64,000 nt of DNA from Prostheceraeus crozeri (GCA_907163375.1 CAJQUW010016181.1:1-64000), one strand, 5' to 3'. Positions 46,646-57,215 are shown, numbered from the stretch's first letter. A program made the numbers and translations. Notes: generated from the sequence alone by a model not told the origin.

Positions 46646-49510
46646 ATGCCACCAACACACGAGCAATGTCGCAAGCGAGTTTGCCTTCCATGTTTTGCAA
46701 AAGCGAAGAAGGACAATAACACTTTTCGAGCTGCTACTCCAATATTGTGGAATAAAAAAAAAACTGTGATTGAAGGACTGGATCCCAACGACGATAGACT
46801 ACCGAACGTGTTATGCCCTACTTGTGTACGCACTCTGAATGATTTCGAAAATCCAGATAAGAGGACAAGAAATACCCATCGCTGACCATTCACAACTATA
46901 CCAGGTCTCAACTCGTGCTGCAGCGTCGTCTTCTCATTGTCTCTGCCACATTTGCAAGATTGCCCAGTCAGCTCCTGCAGGACTTAGTGGCGCTCGTGGT
47001 GCATCAGCTATGACTAATAATCCTCGAAGCAAACTATCGACAATCAGAGAATCAATAATGAGACCATACTTCGCCTTTGTGGAATTTGTTTCTCAGAGAT
47101 TGGTCGAGGTCTCTCATATCATTGCAACAAGAGTTCACGAGTACTAAATTTGCAGAAAATGGCTGAAAATGGTTCACCAAGATCTAAAAAAATAGCTGCC
47201 AACATAATTAAAGAAAAGCAACAGGATGAACAATTGAATGATGAGCATGTTACATTATGAAGAACTGCAGGGAGACCAGTGAGTCTCCTAAGATCCCCGC
47301 CTACAAATCAAGCATCATTTCTTCTCTCGTCAGACGATATGAGTTCAATTCAAGTTGATTTGAATTTGAGTACAAATGAAACTCTCAAGTTGGCAACCCA
47401 TATCAGGACTGCGACTAAAAGTAGAAAAGCAATTACACCTCATCTGAGAGAATGTCTTTATGAGAAAAATCACAAGATGGAGGAATTCTTTGTGCAGGAA
47501 GACTTGCGATTCATGATGAAAGAAAATATGAACAGTGAATGTGATTGGGAAATCAAACCACTAATATATTGCAATGATGTTTCAGGCCTTATTTTGAAGG
47601 TAGAAAATCTTCGAGGCAAGTCATATGACCATGTAAAAATAGGAATAGATGGTGGAGCCAACTTTCTGAAATTTTGTCTCACCTTGCATGATGACCAAAC
47701 CACAATTGACAGAGAGGCTACAAGATCAACATATTCTGATGGAGTGGCAGCAAAATCGCGAAAAGATACAAGCGTCAAAAAACGTTTTACAATAGCTACA
47801 GTGCACAATGTTCCCGAAAACTACGTGAACTGCAAATTGATTTGGCACAAACTCGACATGAATTCCTGTTTCATTTGTCCGAAGTGGACTGTCGCCGGTG
47901 ATTTGAAGATAATCAATATCCTACTTGGACTCATGAGTCATGGATCAAAACACCCGTGTGCGTGGTGCGATGTATCAAAAGAAAATTTGAGAAAGAACTT
48001 GCGAGGTACTTCAAGAACATTTGGCAGCCTAAAGGAACTCTTTTGGAGCTGGTACAGATCAAGTAGTGACAAAACCGCATCAAAGAATCATGGTAATGTC
48101 GTACATCCGCCTGCTATTTCGTTGGATCCAGAAATCCGTGTCATTGATGTATTTCCGCCACCTGAACTCCACCTCCTCATCGGGCCTGTTACTCTGATGT
48201 ACAAATGACTTCAGGGATTGTGGAAACATGGAACAGATGAATGGGCGCGTCGCAGTAATGTTCAACTACAAGAACGCCAAGGTGGAATTTTCAGTGGAAA
48301 TGCATGTATGACATTGTTAGAGAATACTGATGTGCTCAAAGATTTGAACTGTCCTCATGCAAATTACATAGTTGCATTTGAAACTTTCAGAGCTGTCGTG
48401 AAAGCATGTTATGGAAATCGCATGGATAGTGACACAATTACAGGAGGATTCATTTTGCAGCAACCTAATACATCAGATCTCATATTATGAAAATATTCCT
48501 CATGTTTGTGGACCTTCGGTAGTCCATGCATAAAGGGTAGTAATTCGCATTGAAAGTTTGTAAAAAAATTGTATTCCCTTTATCAAATGGTGATTTGAAT
48601 TCATTACATAAGTGCTTAATTTGATTCATGGTTGTATTGCATCAGTATTTAGTGTCAAATGTTCTTCAGTCATTCTTATATGATAAAAGGAATAATCCAT
48701 TATTGCAAAAAGCTCACCCTTATCAGCTTTAGAATTTTTTTTTATTATTATTAAATTATTTTTTCGCACAAGAACTAATACTATGGATTAATCTATATGG
48801 AGCTCAAAAATCTGATTATTTTGTTCCTCAATGAGATTTATGATATGATTTAGAAAACTTTTGGAGAAGTGAAATCAGATTCCTATTTCAGATTAAGCTC
48901 TTCCGTCTTTTGCCAAAATAATCTGCAATCTTAATTTTCTGCAGAAGTCTCGGGTATCTTTTTGTAATTCGATGACATTACTCATAATAATGGGCGCAAA
49001 CTTTGTCCCTTTAGTTAAAAGATTTATAGTGTTACCATCTAAATCATTTAAAGATAAATTTACTGTAGAGACATAATCTACTCTAAAAAGGAGAAAAGCT
49101 CCCGGACTGATTACGCTCAAGAGACTTCATGTTCTCCCTCCAATTTGCTTCTTCAGTGAGATTACTCCAATTATGCAAGCAATCTCTAGAATATGGAGTA
49201 TATCGATGCCTTCGATCGACTTTCATTGACATTTCATACAAGTCAACGAATTGAAGTATTCAGTGAAGCATTTCTCAGATTGGAAAATCTGAACATAACG
49301 CCAAAAATACATGTCATCATACATCATGTTTATGATTTCTGCCGCAACCAAAATTCAGGACTTGACAAGTGGTCCGAGCAAGCTTCGGAAGCTGTTCACG
49401 CAGACTTCGAGTAATCGTCATGGCGCAATTACAAAGTCAGTTCGTTGAATCCTCGTTTTGGCGAGCAACTGTTGCATGCTGTTACAGAGTATGCAAGCAA
49501 ACACGTTTAA
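46646..49510 (+). pseudogene. RAG1-N-terminus-like / Transib-type-core transposase, degenerate
   Basis: Start at ATG 46646. The N-terminal zinc region has RVCLPC (46680), LPNVLCPTC (46799-46825), a frameshift, then CHICKIAQSAPAGL (about 46951-46990), and in another frame LCGICFSEIGRGLSYHCNKS (about 47070-47130). VTL-RTAGRPVSLLRSPP follows. The core in one frame has GIDGGANFLKFCLTLHDD (D at 47648), AGDLKIINILLGLMSHGSKH (D at 47900) and PCAWC (C-x2-C at 47957-47968). PPPELHLLIG, one stop (48206), GIFSGNACMTLLEN, then after an inserted stretch TPKIHVIIHHVYDFC (H at 49310, 49322, 49325) and SEQASEAVHADFE (E at 49376) complete it. It ends WRNYKVSSLNPRFGEQLL...SKHV at 49510. The order D, D, CxxC, HxxxH, E is that of RAG1/Transib. 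From memory the zinc region resembles N-RAG-TP proteins of sea slug and sea urchin. It is inactive. Confidence 0.65.
48893..49130 (-). pseudogene. Penelope-like element N-terminal fragment inside the transposase gene
   Basis: The minus strand reads LNDLDGNTINLLTKGTKFAP, then IELQKDTRDFCRKLRLQ. This matches the region ahead of the RT in Penelope-like elements (typically '...LLSKGLKFxPTP...DLxxFxRKLRL'). It interrupts the transposase between the 48490 end of one homologous block and the 49193 start of the next, in opposite orientation. No RT blocks follow, so it is a fragment only. The surrounding 48500-48890 is AT-rich and unassigned. Confidence 0.5.
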
Positions 49511-49961
49511 AAACATATAATTCAAGGTTTCAAAAATGATTTTTTTTATGGAAAATCATTGTTCTTAATCTTAAGGAGAGAATATTTTGAAACTATACTT
49601 CTTATTTGAATAATACTTTTAGCCTTTTTTAAATACCATAGTTTGTTTCCATAATGTAACAACGAGAATGATTTAACATATAATACAAAATATCTAACAA
49701 CCTAATGATACATGCATGCCCACATAAATTTAAATTCCCGCGGACGATACTGAATTTCATTGCTAAATTGAATATTCATCTATAAAAATCTATCAAAATA
49801 TCTTAAATTAACATATAACCTACTCGATATAACATTTAAATCAAGTTTATAGACTAAAATCAATACTTGCACTGTATGAATTATTCTTTGATTAATCATA
49901 TATATAATTCCATAGAAACTGCTTGCAAATCTTAATGTAATCAAAACTACCCGGCTAACAA

Positions 49962-50065
49962 TCCTACGTAGCTGATACGTAGCAATCGGTGCCAAACGTT
50001 CCAAAGCGTAGCGTAGCAAGTTGGTTGGTGGCAGTACGCAGCAGCTACGTAGCTAATGATACTTA
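49962..50065. repeat. Left subterminal TACGTA-rich zone
   Basis: In about 100 bp the words CTACGTAGCTG, ATACGTAGCAA, GCGTAGCGTAGC and GCAGCTACGTAGCT occur. TACGTA sits at the centre of a 10-bp palindrome GCTACGTAGC. Similar words fill 56255-56570 at the other end. Confidence 0.7.
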
Positions 50066-50120
50066 TCCTACATCTACAGTATATTTTCAGCGCTTTTGAC
50101 GTTTTGCCCATATGAGCGTT

Positions 50121-50398
50121 GCTGCTCGGTTGCTTCTACGTAGCAAATGCGTCGTGGATACGTAGCAGTCGGTAGCTGCTCGGTTGCTTCCACGTAGCAA
50201 ATAAACGTTGCGGATACGTAGCAGTCGGTAGCTGCTCGGTTGCCTCTACGTGGCAGATGCACGTTGTGGATACGTAGCAGTCGGTAGCTGCTCGGTTGCT
50301 TCCACGTAGCAAATAAACGTTGCGGATACGTAGCAGTCGGTAGCTGCTCGGTTGCCTCTACGTAGCACATATGCGTTGTGTTTACGTAGCAGTAAAAA
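50121..50398. repeat. 56-bp tandem array, five units
   Basis: Units starting GCTGCTCGGTTGC occur at 50121, 50175, 50231, 50287 and 50343, with lengths of 54, 56, 56, 56 and about 56 bp. Units 2 and 4 are nearly identical to each other, and units 3 and 5 are close (TTGCCTCTACGT), suggesting a two-unit higher-order repeat. Each carries ACGTAGCA twice. Open frames across it (50074-50487 minus) are a by-product of the repeat, since three units equal 168 bp. Confidence 0.9.
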
Positions 50399-50404
50399 AT
50401 GCAT

Positions 50405-50690
50405 AAACCTCCCCTCGATTTCTCTTTTCCTCTTCCTCCTCTCTGTTTCTCTGCTTCCTCCTCTCTCCATTCTCTCATTTCATCCATCTCTCTCTCTCTT
50501 CTTCATCAACTTGTTCACTTGCTATTCTACTTCTTTTCCTTCATATCTCCTCATATCTCTCTCATTTTCTCCTTTCCTTTCACTCTTTCTATTCTCTGTT
50601 ATTTTCCACTTTATCTTCTTCATATTTCTCTCTCTCTCTCCTTTTCTCCTTCTTCGATCCCGTCTCTCTTCTCATTCCTATCAATGCATT
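50405..50690. repeat. CT-rich (polypyrimidine) tract
   Basis: About 285 bp composed nearly only of C and T on the plus strand, with TCTCTCTC runs at 50490 and 50630. The Ser/Leu/Phe-rich open frames here (50352-50693, 50399-50728) reflect composition only. Confidence 0.85.
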
Positions 50691-50969
50691 TAGATATATT
50701 TGATGCATCAAAAACATTATTGCTATAGTCTCATTCACGCGACAGTATTTTTATACATAGGAAAAACTGTCACACCATCTCACAAGATTGAAATCCGCAT
50801 TTCACAATTATGTCTTCAAATGAAATGATCTTTGAGTGCTCGCTAGTTTTTAAGTCTTAAGTTTAAAAAGTTTTTAAAGTTAAAATACTCTCAAGTTTTT
50901 TTCTCTCCGCTCTAATTTTATGACGATGACACCTTGTATGACAACCTAGTAACCAATTATATAGTAAAT

Positions 50970-51480
50970 TCAGTTTGCTTTTAGCAGTATGCTTTGCATC
51001 TGAATCTGCAGAAGTGATGTGATTTTTAAAGCTTTACCACAGTCAAGTTCCGTTGCGCAATCTCCCCGCCCTTCTCGCATTAGCAGACACATTCCATCGC
51101 TATCCATCCTCCGGCCGCATTCGTCTTTGTCCGGTTTCGCCTGCCGACAGCTACAGAATACAGGTGGATCGATGATGAGCTGACGCGTTTCGCGTGCAAC
51201 CATAGACAAGCGTGCAGCGGGCATTAAATTCATGGCATCGCAAGGCTGAGTAATGATGATGTTACGTCAAATATAGCAGTGTGGACTTTAACAACGTACG
51301 CCATTGCTGTTATATCCTTCATCCGTGTACAGACATCACTTTTCTCAGTGTTGTCTTTTTCATCGGAAACAATATCAGATTGAGTGACACATGGATTAAA
51401 TAATACAACCTTCGCCGTGGTGAAGAATTCCTCGAACGAAAGCAACTTTTCATCCGCGATAGATTTACATGTACGAAAAT
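50970..51480 (-). other. Unassigned minus-strand open frames inside the 6.6-kb insertion
   Basis: The region is GC-richer than its surroundings. One frame (51233-50970) reads IDPPVFCSCRQAKPDKDECG, then DSDGMCLL and GDCATELDCG. The C-x-C-R-Q start faintly recalls a PHD-type zinc finger, but later ligands do not fit clearly. An overlapping upstream frame (about 51480-51230) reads IADEKLLSFEEFFTTAKVV, VTQSDIVSDEKDNTEKSD and CTRMKDITAMAYVVKVHTAI. It looks protein-like (mixed hydrophobic and charged, not repeat-driven). I do not recognise the family. It may be a decayed element gene or a captured host exon. Confidence 0.3.
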
Positions 51481-51499
51481 GTATATATTTATCCAGTGA

Positions 51500-52536
51500 A
51501 AATCGAAATCAGCAGAGCAGAACTTCTGGTGAATGAAGCCATCAAAACATACTCGATCTCCATAGACAATATGACTTGTCGCTGTTTTCCAACTGCGTGT
51601 TTCGATCTCAATACTTCTCATATTTCTTTGTCGATTACTTTCGTCGCAACATGTAAGTATCAGCATGCAAATTCATATTTTAACATGTAATTAAATGAAA
51701 TAAGGGCTTTATGTATATAAGTGGTGTACAAAAGAATTCATTCAGACGCTAACAATCGAAACACTAGAATTACTGTGGTTATCGGAAAATTCAAGTTGAT
51801 CTAATTTGAATCAGCTCGATATATTTCAATGGCTCACTGCTATCCTACTCAGGAGCAAAAGATATATATACTATACAAGAATATTTACTATGATGGTGAT
51901 TCAAAATACACAAAGAAATCATAAATCACGCATATCAATTAACACTATCATTTTAAATCACTACCATTCTCGCAATCCTTTGCTCCTGAAGATAATAGCT
52001 CTGAACTATTGAAATATATAGAGCTGATGTAAATTAAATCAACTTGACTTTTCCGAAAACTACAGCAGTCTAGGGCCAAACCACATAGAATGATTAATTT
52101 AAGTGTAGTATGAATTTCTTCTTTTGTAATTCAGTTCTGTCATCAAGAATTGGGAAAACGCATTGTCTAGTGCTTTACTAATGTGAAAAGTTGTGTTGCA
52201 GTGGCTTTGCACTATAAACCAAAATCAGTATGAAATTTTTGAAATGATTAAGTTTCTTTTCATATATTCCATATAGGCCTATAAAATACTGATGGTTAAG
52301 CCCATTGCATTCTCCACCATATATCGTGATATTGACAAATAAACTGAAAATTTACATGCTATTTTACATTTGTCAATAGGCTATATGATCGGCCTAATAT
52401 GCCCTAGTATTATAACTTTTGCATGTATTTGCATTGAGGCATAATTATATTCATGCAGTAATGCTCATAATTTATTTTAAAACATAAAAATTTATGTTTT
52501 GCATATAATGTTGAAGGCTAGGAACAAGAGGTAATT
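51500..52536. other. Anonymous AT-rich DNA within the insertion
   Basis: No motif recognised. The minus-strand frame at 51319-51666 (ETRSWKTATSHIVYGDRVCF) may extend the unassigned frames below it through a frameshift. Confidence 0.3.
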
Positions 52537-52814
52537 CAATTTTCTTGGCATTGTGCTAAAAACAAGCGGGTCACTCCTTCTCTTTATTTGCTTTCATAAA
52601 GTTATGTACAATAAAATTTGAGTAGGCAAAAACCACGGCGCTTCGTGTCACATAGACTACACATCAAAAGGTGGGAGGATCCACTTTTTGATGTGTCTGT
52701 GACACGAAGCGCCGTGGTTTTTACCTACTCAAATTTTATTGTACATTACTTTATGAAGGCAAATATAAAGAAGGAGTGACCCGCTTGTTTCTAGCACAAT
52801 GCCAAGAAAAATTG
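52537..52814. mobile_element. 278-bp near-perfect palindrome (hairpin MITE)
   Basis: The left arm CAATTTTCTTGGCATTGTGC (from 52537) is mirrored by GCACAATGCCAAGAAAAATT (to 52813). Inner segments AATAAAATTTGAGTAGG, CCACGGCGCTTCGTGTCACA and ACACATCAAAA also pair with the other arm. Each arm is about 135 bp, with a very short centre near 52675. Mismatches are few, so it is recent. No coding capacity and no clear target duplication. Confidence 0.85.
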
Positions 52815-54619
52815 TTTTACATATTTTTACATACGATAATGCCGAATAATCGATCATATCACATATTATGTTGCCATTTCAGGGTGACCAATTCGTGTGA
52901 GAATATCTTCGAACCAGCATCTACATGTGCTTGACCATCGAGTTCGTCAGGCGACTGTTTCCGTACTAGGAAAATCTAGAGCTAATAAGTAAGTAAGAAA
53001 AGGCTTTCGGCTAGCTTGTGTGACTTAATTTTCGTAACATGAATTTCATGTATAATATTAGCCTTTGCCCACCCTTTCTTCTGGATCATTCAACAATTTT
53101 ACATTATTATTCAATGATAGGTAGGAATACATAAAGTGGGCTTCAAATGTGCGGAGGAAGTGATGATACATGAGACCCGCAATCAACCATCTTTTAATTG
53201 AAAGTATTCTACAATTGAATAGTGTTTTCATAATGTTGTCTCATTTCTCTTCAATTGCAATTATGAAGTATTTTGTAGCATTTCTGTCATAACATGCAAG
53301 CTAAGGATGCATGCCGGCATTCTTTATTGTTTAAATAACTTTTCTATTATGAAATAACTTGATAAAACTTTTCATTTGCTCTTCGGTTTAAACTTAATTG
53401 AGAAAATATTTCATACAATCCTAGTGTAGGCCTTTATTCGCTTTTTCATATATTGTTTGACTGCAATGTGTTAGTGATTTTTTGTCTCTCTCGTTAAAGA
53501 ATGTCGAAACGTTGATTCAAAAATCTCTTAATTTGTTTTATTCCTGTGAAAGCTAGAGGCAATTTCAAAAATAATAAAGATCATCAATTGATTGATTGAA
53601 GTTGATCAATTGAAGTGATACATATTCATTGAGGTTTAAAAAATTTACTGAATTCTTAAGCAATCTTGAATGTGGGATATAGTTTCTGTTCAATTCTTTC
53701 ATAGGCCCAATTGAAAGAGATGTAAACAATAGCTTTTTGTCAAACATCATACCGTAAAGCAAAACACAAGTAGGCGTAACTGAATGATGGTAAAACATAG
53801 GGCCTATAAGTTGCAGTTACATATAAATTTGTAGCATAAAAACAAATTCAAATGTGACAGCAATTTAAATTGAGTTGATGAAAGAAATCTTATTGTTATC
53901 CATATCACTGTCATTGTATAATCACTTAATTATCATTCCAACTCTTCAATGATGCATTTTTATATGAATCAGCAATGAAGTATGAAAGACTTTTTGAACG
54001 CATGGTAGATACTCAACATACTTGATTCTATATCAAGCTCTTCCGAAAATTTAGCACAGTGATATCAGACACTATTCAAAATTTAGACCACGTGTAGCTT
54101 CCTATACGAGTTTCCCCCTTTTGACGAGCACACTTGGTAAAATGGGTAAAAATCAGTGATGTGACTTCGATTAAATTTTAATCGAGGTCGAGGTTGTTCT
54201 CGATATAAGTTACATAACTTTGATTGACTTTGGCACCGGGCACTTGCATGAAAGGAAAACGAAGACTTTTGTGTTTATCAAGTTATTAATCATATTGTGT
54301 CAACACATTGAAAATCTGATTATTATCTATGATAGTTTTAATTGGTTAATTACTACATCATGGTATGCTGGTGTGAAAACATAAATAGGCCTATGCGTTA
54401 TACTAACAATTGCAGATAAAAAGATGACAATTTTTAACGGACACGCTCAAAACGTCATTCAATGCATGACATGAAACCGTTACAAGACAATTTTGCAAAT
54501 AGTCACAAAATTCATTGAAATCATCTAATACATGAGGTCTCCCATTCAATCTTAACAAGTGCTAACTTTGGAAAAAGAATCTTGTATGCAAATTTCGTTA
54601 TATGCCCATTATAAAAATT
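52815..54619. other. Anonymous AT-rich DNA within the insertion
   Basis: No recognisable domain. TCGAGGTCGAGGTT at about 54183-54196 recurs as inverted AACCTCGA near 55504, possibly an outer inverted pair around the fold-back that follows. Confidence 0.3.
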
Positions 54620-55385
54620 GAATGATTGCAACAAATACTACAGTATATGGAAACATGGAAATATATTTACAGTCTCGCCAGGACGAACCTCTGCATGGAA
54701 CGAGACACAGAATGTTCTATAACCTATGACTACTACGAAAATGTGCGTCTTCCGAGTTCTAACGTGTTCCTTTGATCTACAGACAATATCAAGGAAATAG
54801 ACATGTCAGCTGAAGGAAAAATTTCGACCAATATGTCTGCTTGGTGTGCTTGCTCCGACTATGCGAGTTTGCGGTATGACATGTCTTCTATTGCGTTCTA
54901 ATCCCGTGCAAAGAACAAATTCTATATTCGATATTTGCAAGAGTGGTTATAGATGCTCAAGGTTTTAGCTGAAATTTGATCAAAATTTCATGTTTACCTT
55001 CCTAAGATGCTTGTTGAATCCAAATTTGTTTGGTTTTGGTAGGAAAAAGTAGATGAATGACTTCATGACCTGAAGATATATCATGCCACAAACTAGGCCT
55101 ATAGCGCTTAAGTTAATACATCTCGCATAGTCAGGGCAAACACACCAAACCGACATTTCGGTCGAAAACTTCGATTTTCCTTTAATTAGCATGTCCCTTT
55201 TCTTTGAACTTGTCTGCATATCAAGGGAACACGTTAGAACTCGGCAGGCGCGCATTTTCGTAGCAGTCATAGGGTATAGAACATTCGTTGAAAGTCTCAT
55301 CTTCGGTCTCGTTCCATGCAAAAGCCCGTCCTGGCGGATGGACTATTTGCATCTTTACATAGTATTTGCTACAATCATTATCATG
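54620..55385. mobile_element. Fold-back element, ~760 bp
   Basis: Left arm about 54620-54890, right arm about 55065-55385, inverted. Pairs include CGCCAGGACG (54675) with CGTCCTGGCG (55328), CATGGAACGAGAC (54693) with its complement near 55312, GTTCTAACGTGTTCC (54760) with GGAACACGTTAGAAC (55226) and CCGACTATGCGAG (54855) with CTCGCATAGTC (55121). One arm has an indel of about 40 bp. The 113-codon minus-strand frame at 54980-55321 lies in the arm and is not convincing as a gene. Confidence 0.75.
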
Positions 55386-56254
55386 TCCAAAAATGTCCGA
55401 GAAATAGGCACAAAGGAGCAAATAAGTATATGAATAACAAGGAGGAAATAAAAAATTATGAATAGCAAAATGTTTTTATAATTATCTGACTACTGTTCTG
55501 TCCAACCTCGATGAAAATCTGCGTAGTCTAAGTCGAGGTTATTATGATTTCGATGAATGTGGGAGGAACTAAATTTAGAAATTCAAAAAAGCGCATATTA
55601 AATGTACGCCGAATTGCATTGTGCAAAGCAGATACTACCTATACTGAAAACTTGCAAAGTGGTAAGAACTGCTAAAATTAGCAAAGTCGATATTCTAAGC
55701 TTACCAATGAGCTTGAAACGTTACATCTCATCAGAGAGTGCATTTTGCTACATTTTGCATTTTGCTACTTGACCCAACTTTGTAGCATCAGTAGACAGGA
55801 AAATTCTTTTTTCTAGTAATTGCACGCATTCCAAACTAAGTGGTGTGTAACTGTCTATCAGACTAAGTTTTATTTTGTTATAATCTCAAATGCATTTGAG
55901 TACCCTTTTTAAGAATTGATCATCCTTTTTCAGAGGCAATGAGAAAACTCCATTACAAAAATGGAAATGCCAGGATCAAGGTCCTTGTGGGAAACTGGCT
56001 CTAACAAGCCCCTAGAAGACTTTCTCCGAGCAGGGTTGAGCTGCGGGACGTAGCGGGTGACGTGGAAGACGATCAAGTGCCTGAGTAAAGACATTTGATA
56101 ATGTGTGCATATGTGTTCGAATAAAATCGTTTGTGTGATGGTTTGTTTTTTGCTATTCCGGAATATCGCATTCTGATTTTCATAGTTGCATAGCTGTGGC
56201 TGTGGGTAAGTTGGACTGTGTATTGATTGAGGTACCTCAATAAGGACTAATAAA
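55386..56254. other. Anonymous DNA within the insertion
   Basis: No recognisable motif between the fold-back and the right subterminal zone. Confidence 0.3.
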
Positions 56255-56570
56255 ATGTAGCGTAGCGCCAGTGTGGCAGTTGGTGGTGATTAGTAGCAAC
56301 TACGTAGCGTCGCCGTAGCAGTACGTGGCATCCGGTAGCAGATACGTAGGTAGAGTAGCACAAGGTTCTGCTACGTAGCATACCGGTAGCAATTGGTGCT
56401 TCAGCGTAGCGGTAGGTTGCATTATAATGTCAATTCAGTGGCGGCAACGTTTCAATTGGTAGCAACAAGTAGCACCATGCTACGTAGCAGGCACGTGGCC
56501 TATGCCGCCATTTTAATTGGTTTCTGCTACGCATGTCTGCTACTACCCCGCTACGTAGCAGATACGTACT
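56255..56570. repeat. Right subterminal TACGTA-rich zone
   Basis: More than a dozen GTAGC/GCTAC words in about 315 bp, including CTACGTAGC at 56324-like positions, TGCTACGTAGCA (about 56362), ATGCTACGTAGCAGG (about 56478) and CGCTACGTAGCAGATACG (56550-56567). Units are irregular, not a strict tandem array. Confidence 0.7.
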
Positions 56571-56609
56571 TTGTTAGCCGGGTATAGTTGAGTACAAATC
56601 CAAACCAAA

Positions 56610-57215
56610 TAAAAGATAATGAATGGATTAATCAAATGAATGACGTAAAATCATTCTTATGAGGAAATATGACCAAAGAATCTGTTACAGTAAAACCTGG
56701 TAAAACGTATACCTACAGTCCGTAATGATAAATATCGACCAAAAAAATCATAACCGATTTCCTCGATTTTTCAGGCGGAAACTTTTATTATAAGTTATAA
56801 TATCCTAATAAAGAATCATGAATTATAGTCAAAAACATGTCAATTGAGTTTAGGCACTTAAAAATGAAAATTTGTAAAATTCAATCAATTGATCAATTAT
56901 CGATGAATGTCGATTACGCTTATCTATCGATCTCCGGCAACGATTTTCTTTATTTTTCGATTTTCTATGTTCTGTGACAACACGGATCAGTATTCTATCA
57001 ATTTTATTGATGGGCACTTAAAAAATAGAAATTTGTATAAATCAATCAATTGATCGATTATCGATCAACGTCGATGGGGTGCATCTATCGATCCCCGGCA
57101 ACGATTTTTTTTATTTTTCGATTTTTCATGTTCTACGATGATACGGATCAATATTTTATCAATTTGATTGATGGGCACTAAAAGTTGATTTAAAGTTGGT
57201 TCAGCCCCACCGTGC
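56610..57215. repeat. Right ~600-bp terminal inverted repeat
   Basis: The complement of 45593-46195. It keeps the two 160-bp tandem units (GGGCACTT boundaries at about 57010 and 57175) and ends GGTTCAGCCCCACCGTG. Similarity stops at about 56610, some 25 bp inside the edge of the 6.6-kb insertion. Confidence 0.85.

Larger units (their letters stand above)
49948..56584. mobile_element. 6.6-kb insertion with CCCGGCTAACAA TIRs and GCTACGTAGC-rich ends
   Basis: The left edge is TACCCGGCTAACAA (49948-49961) and the right edge TTGTTAGCCGGGTA (56571-56584), exact complements. If the outer TA is the target duplication, the TIR is CCCGGCTAACAA. Both subterminal zones (49962-50400 and 56255-56570) are crowded with GCTACGTAGC, GTAGCAG and TACGTGG words. 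The body holds a 56-bp tandem array, a CT-rich tract, two fold-back structures and two unassigned cysteine-containing frames. No known transposase is recognisable. It lies inside the N-RAG-TP-like element next to its right arm, so it is younger. Confidence 0.7.
45593..57215 (+). mobile_element. N-RAG-TP/Chapaev-like DNA transposon (original ~5 kb) split by a 6.6-kb insertion
   Basis: The left end starts CACGGTGGGGCTGAACCAAC (45593). The complement of the right end starts CACGGTGGGGCTGAACCAAC (ending about 57214). The inverted arms stay alignable for about 600 bp. CCTG stands immediately outside both ends (45589-45592 and 57215-57218), a candidate 4-bp target duplication. Inside are a decayed transposase (46646-49510), a Penelope-like fragment and a 6.6-kb younger insertion (49948-56584) close to the right arm. 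Removing that insertion leaves about 5 kb. The family name is an inference from the transposase. Confidence 0.65.

Noticed and set aside
50074..50487. 137-codon minus-strand repetitive open frame (CYVEATEQLPTATYP repeats)
   Set aside because: Product of the 56-bp tandem array, read in all three frames in turn; no sign of selection on a protein.
50352..50728. Two overlapping Ser/Leu/Phe-rich open frames
   Set aside because: They lie in the polypyrimidine tract and reflect its composition.
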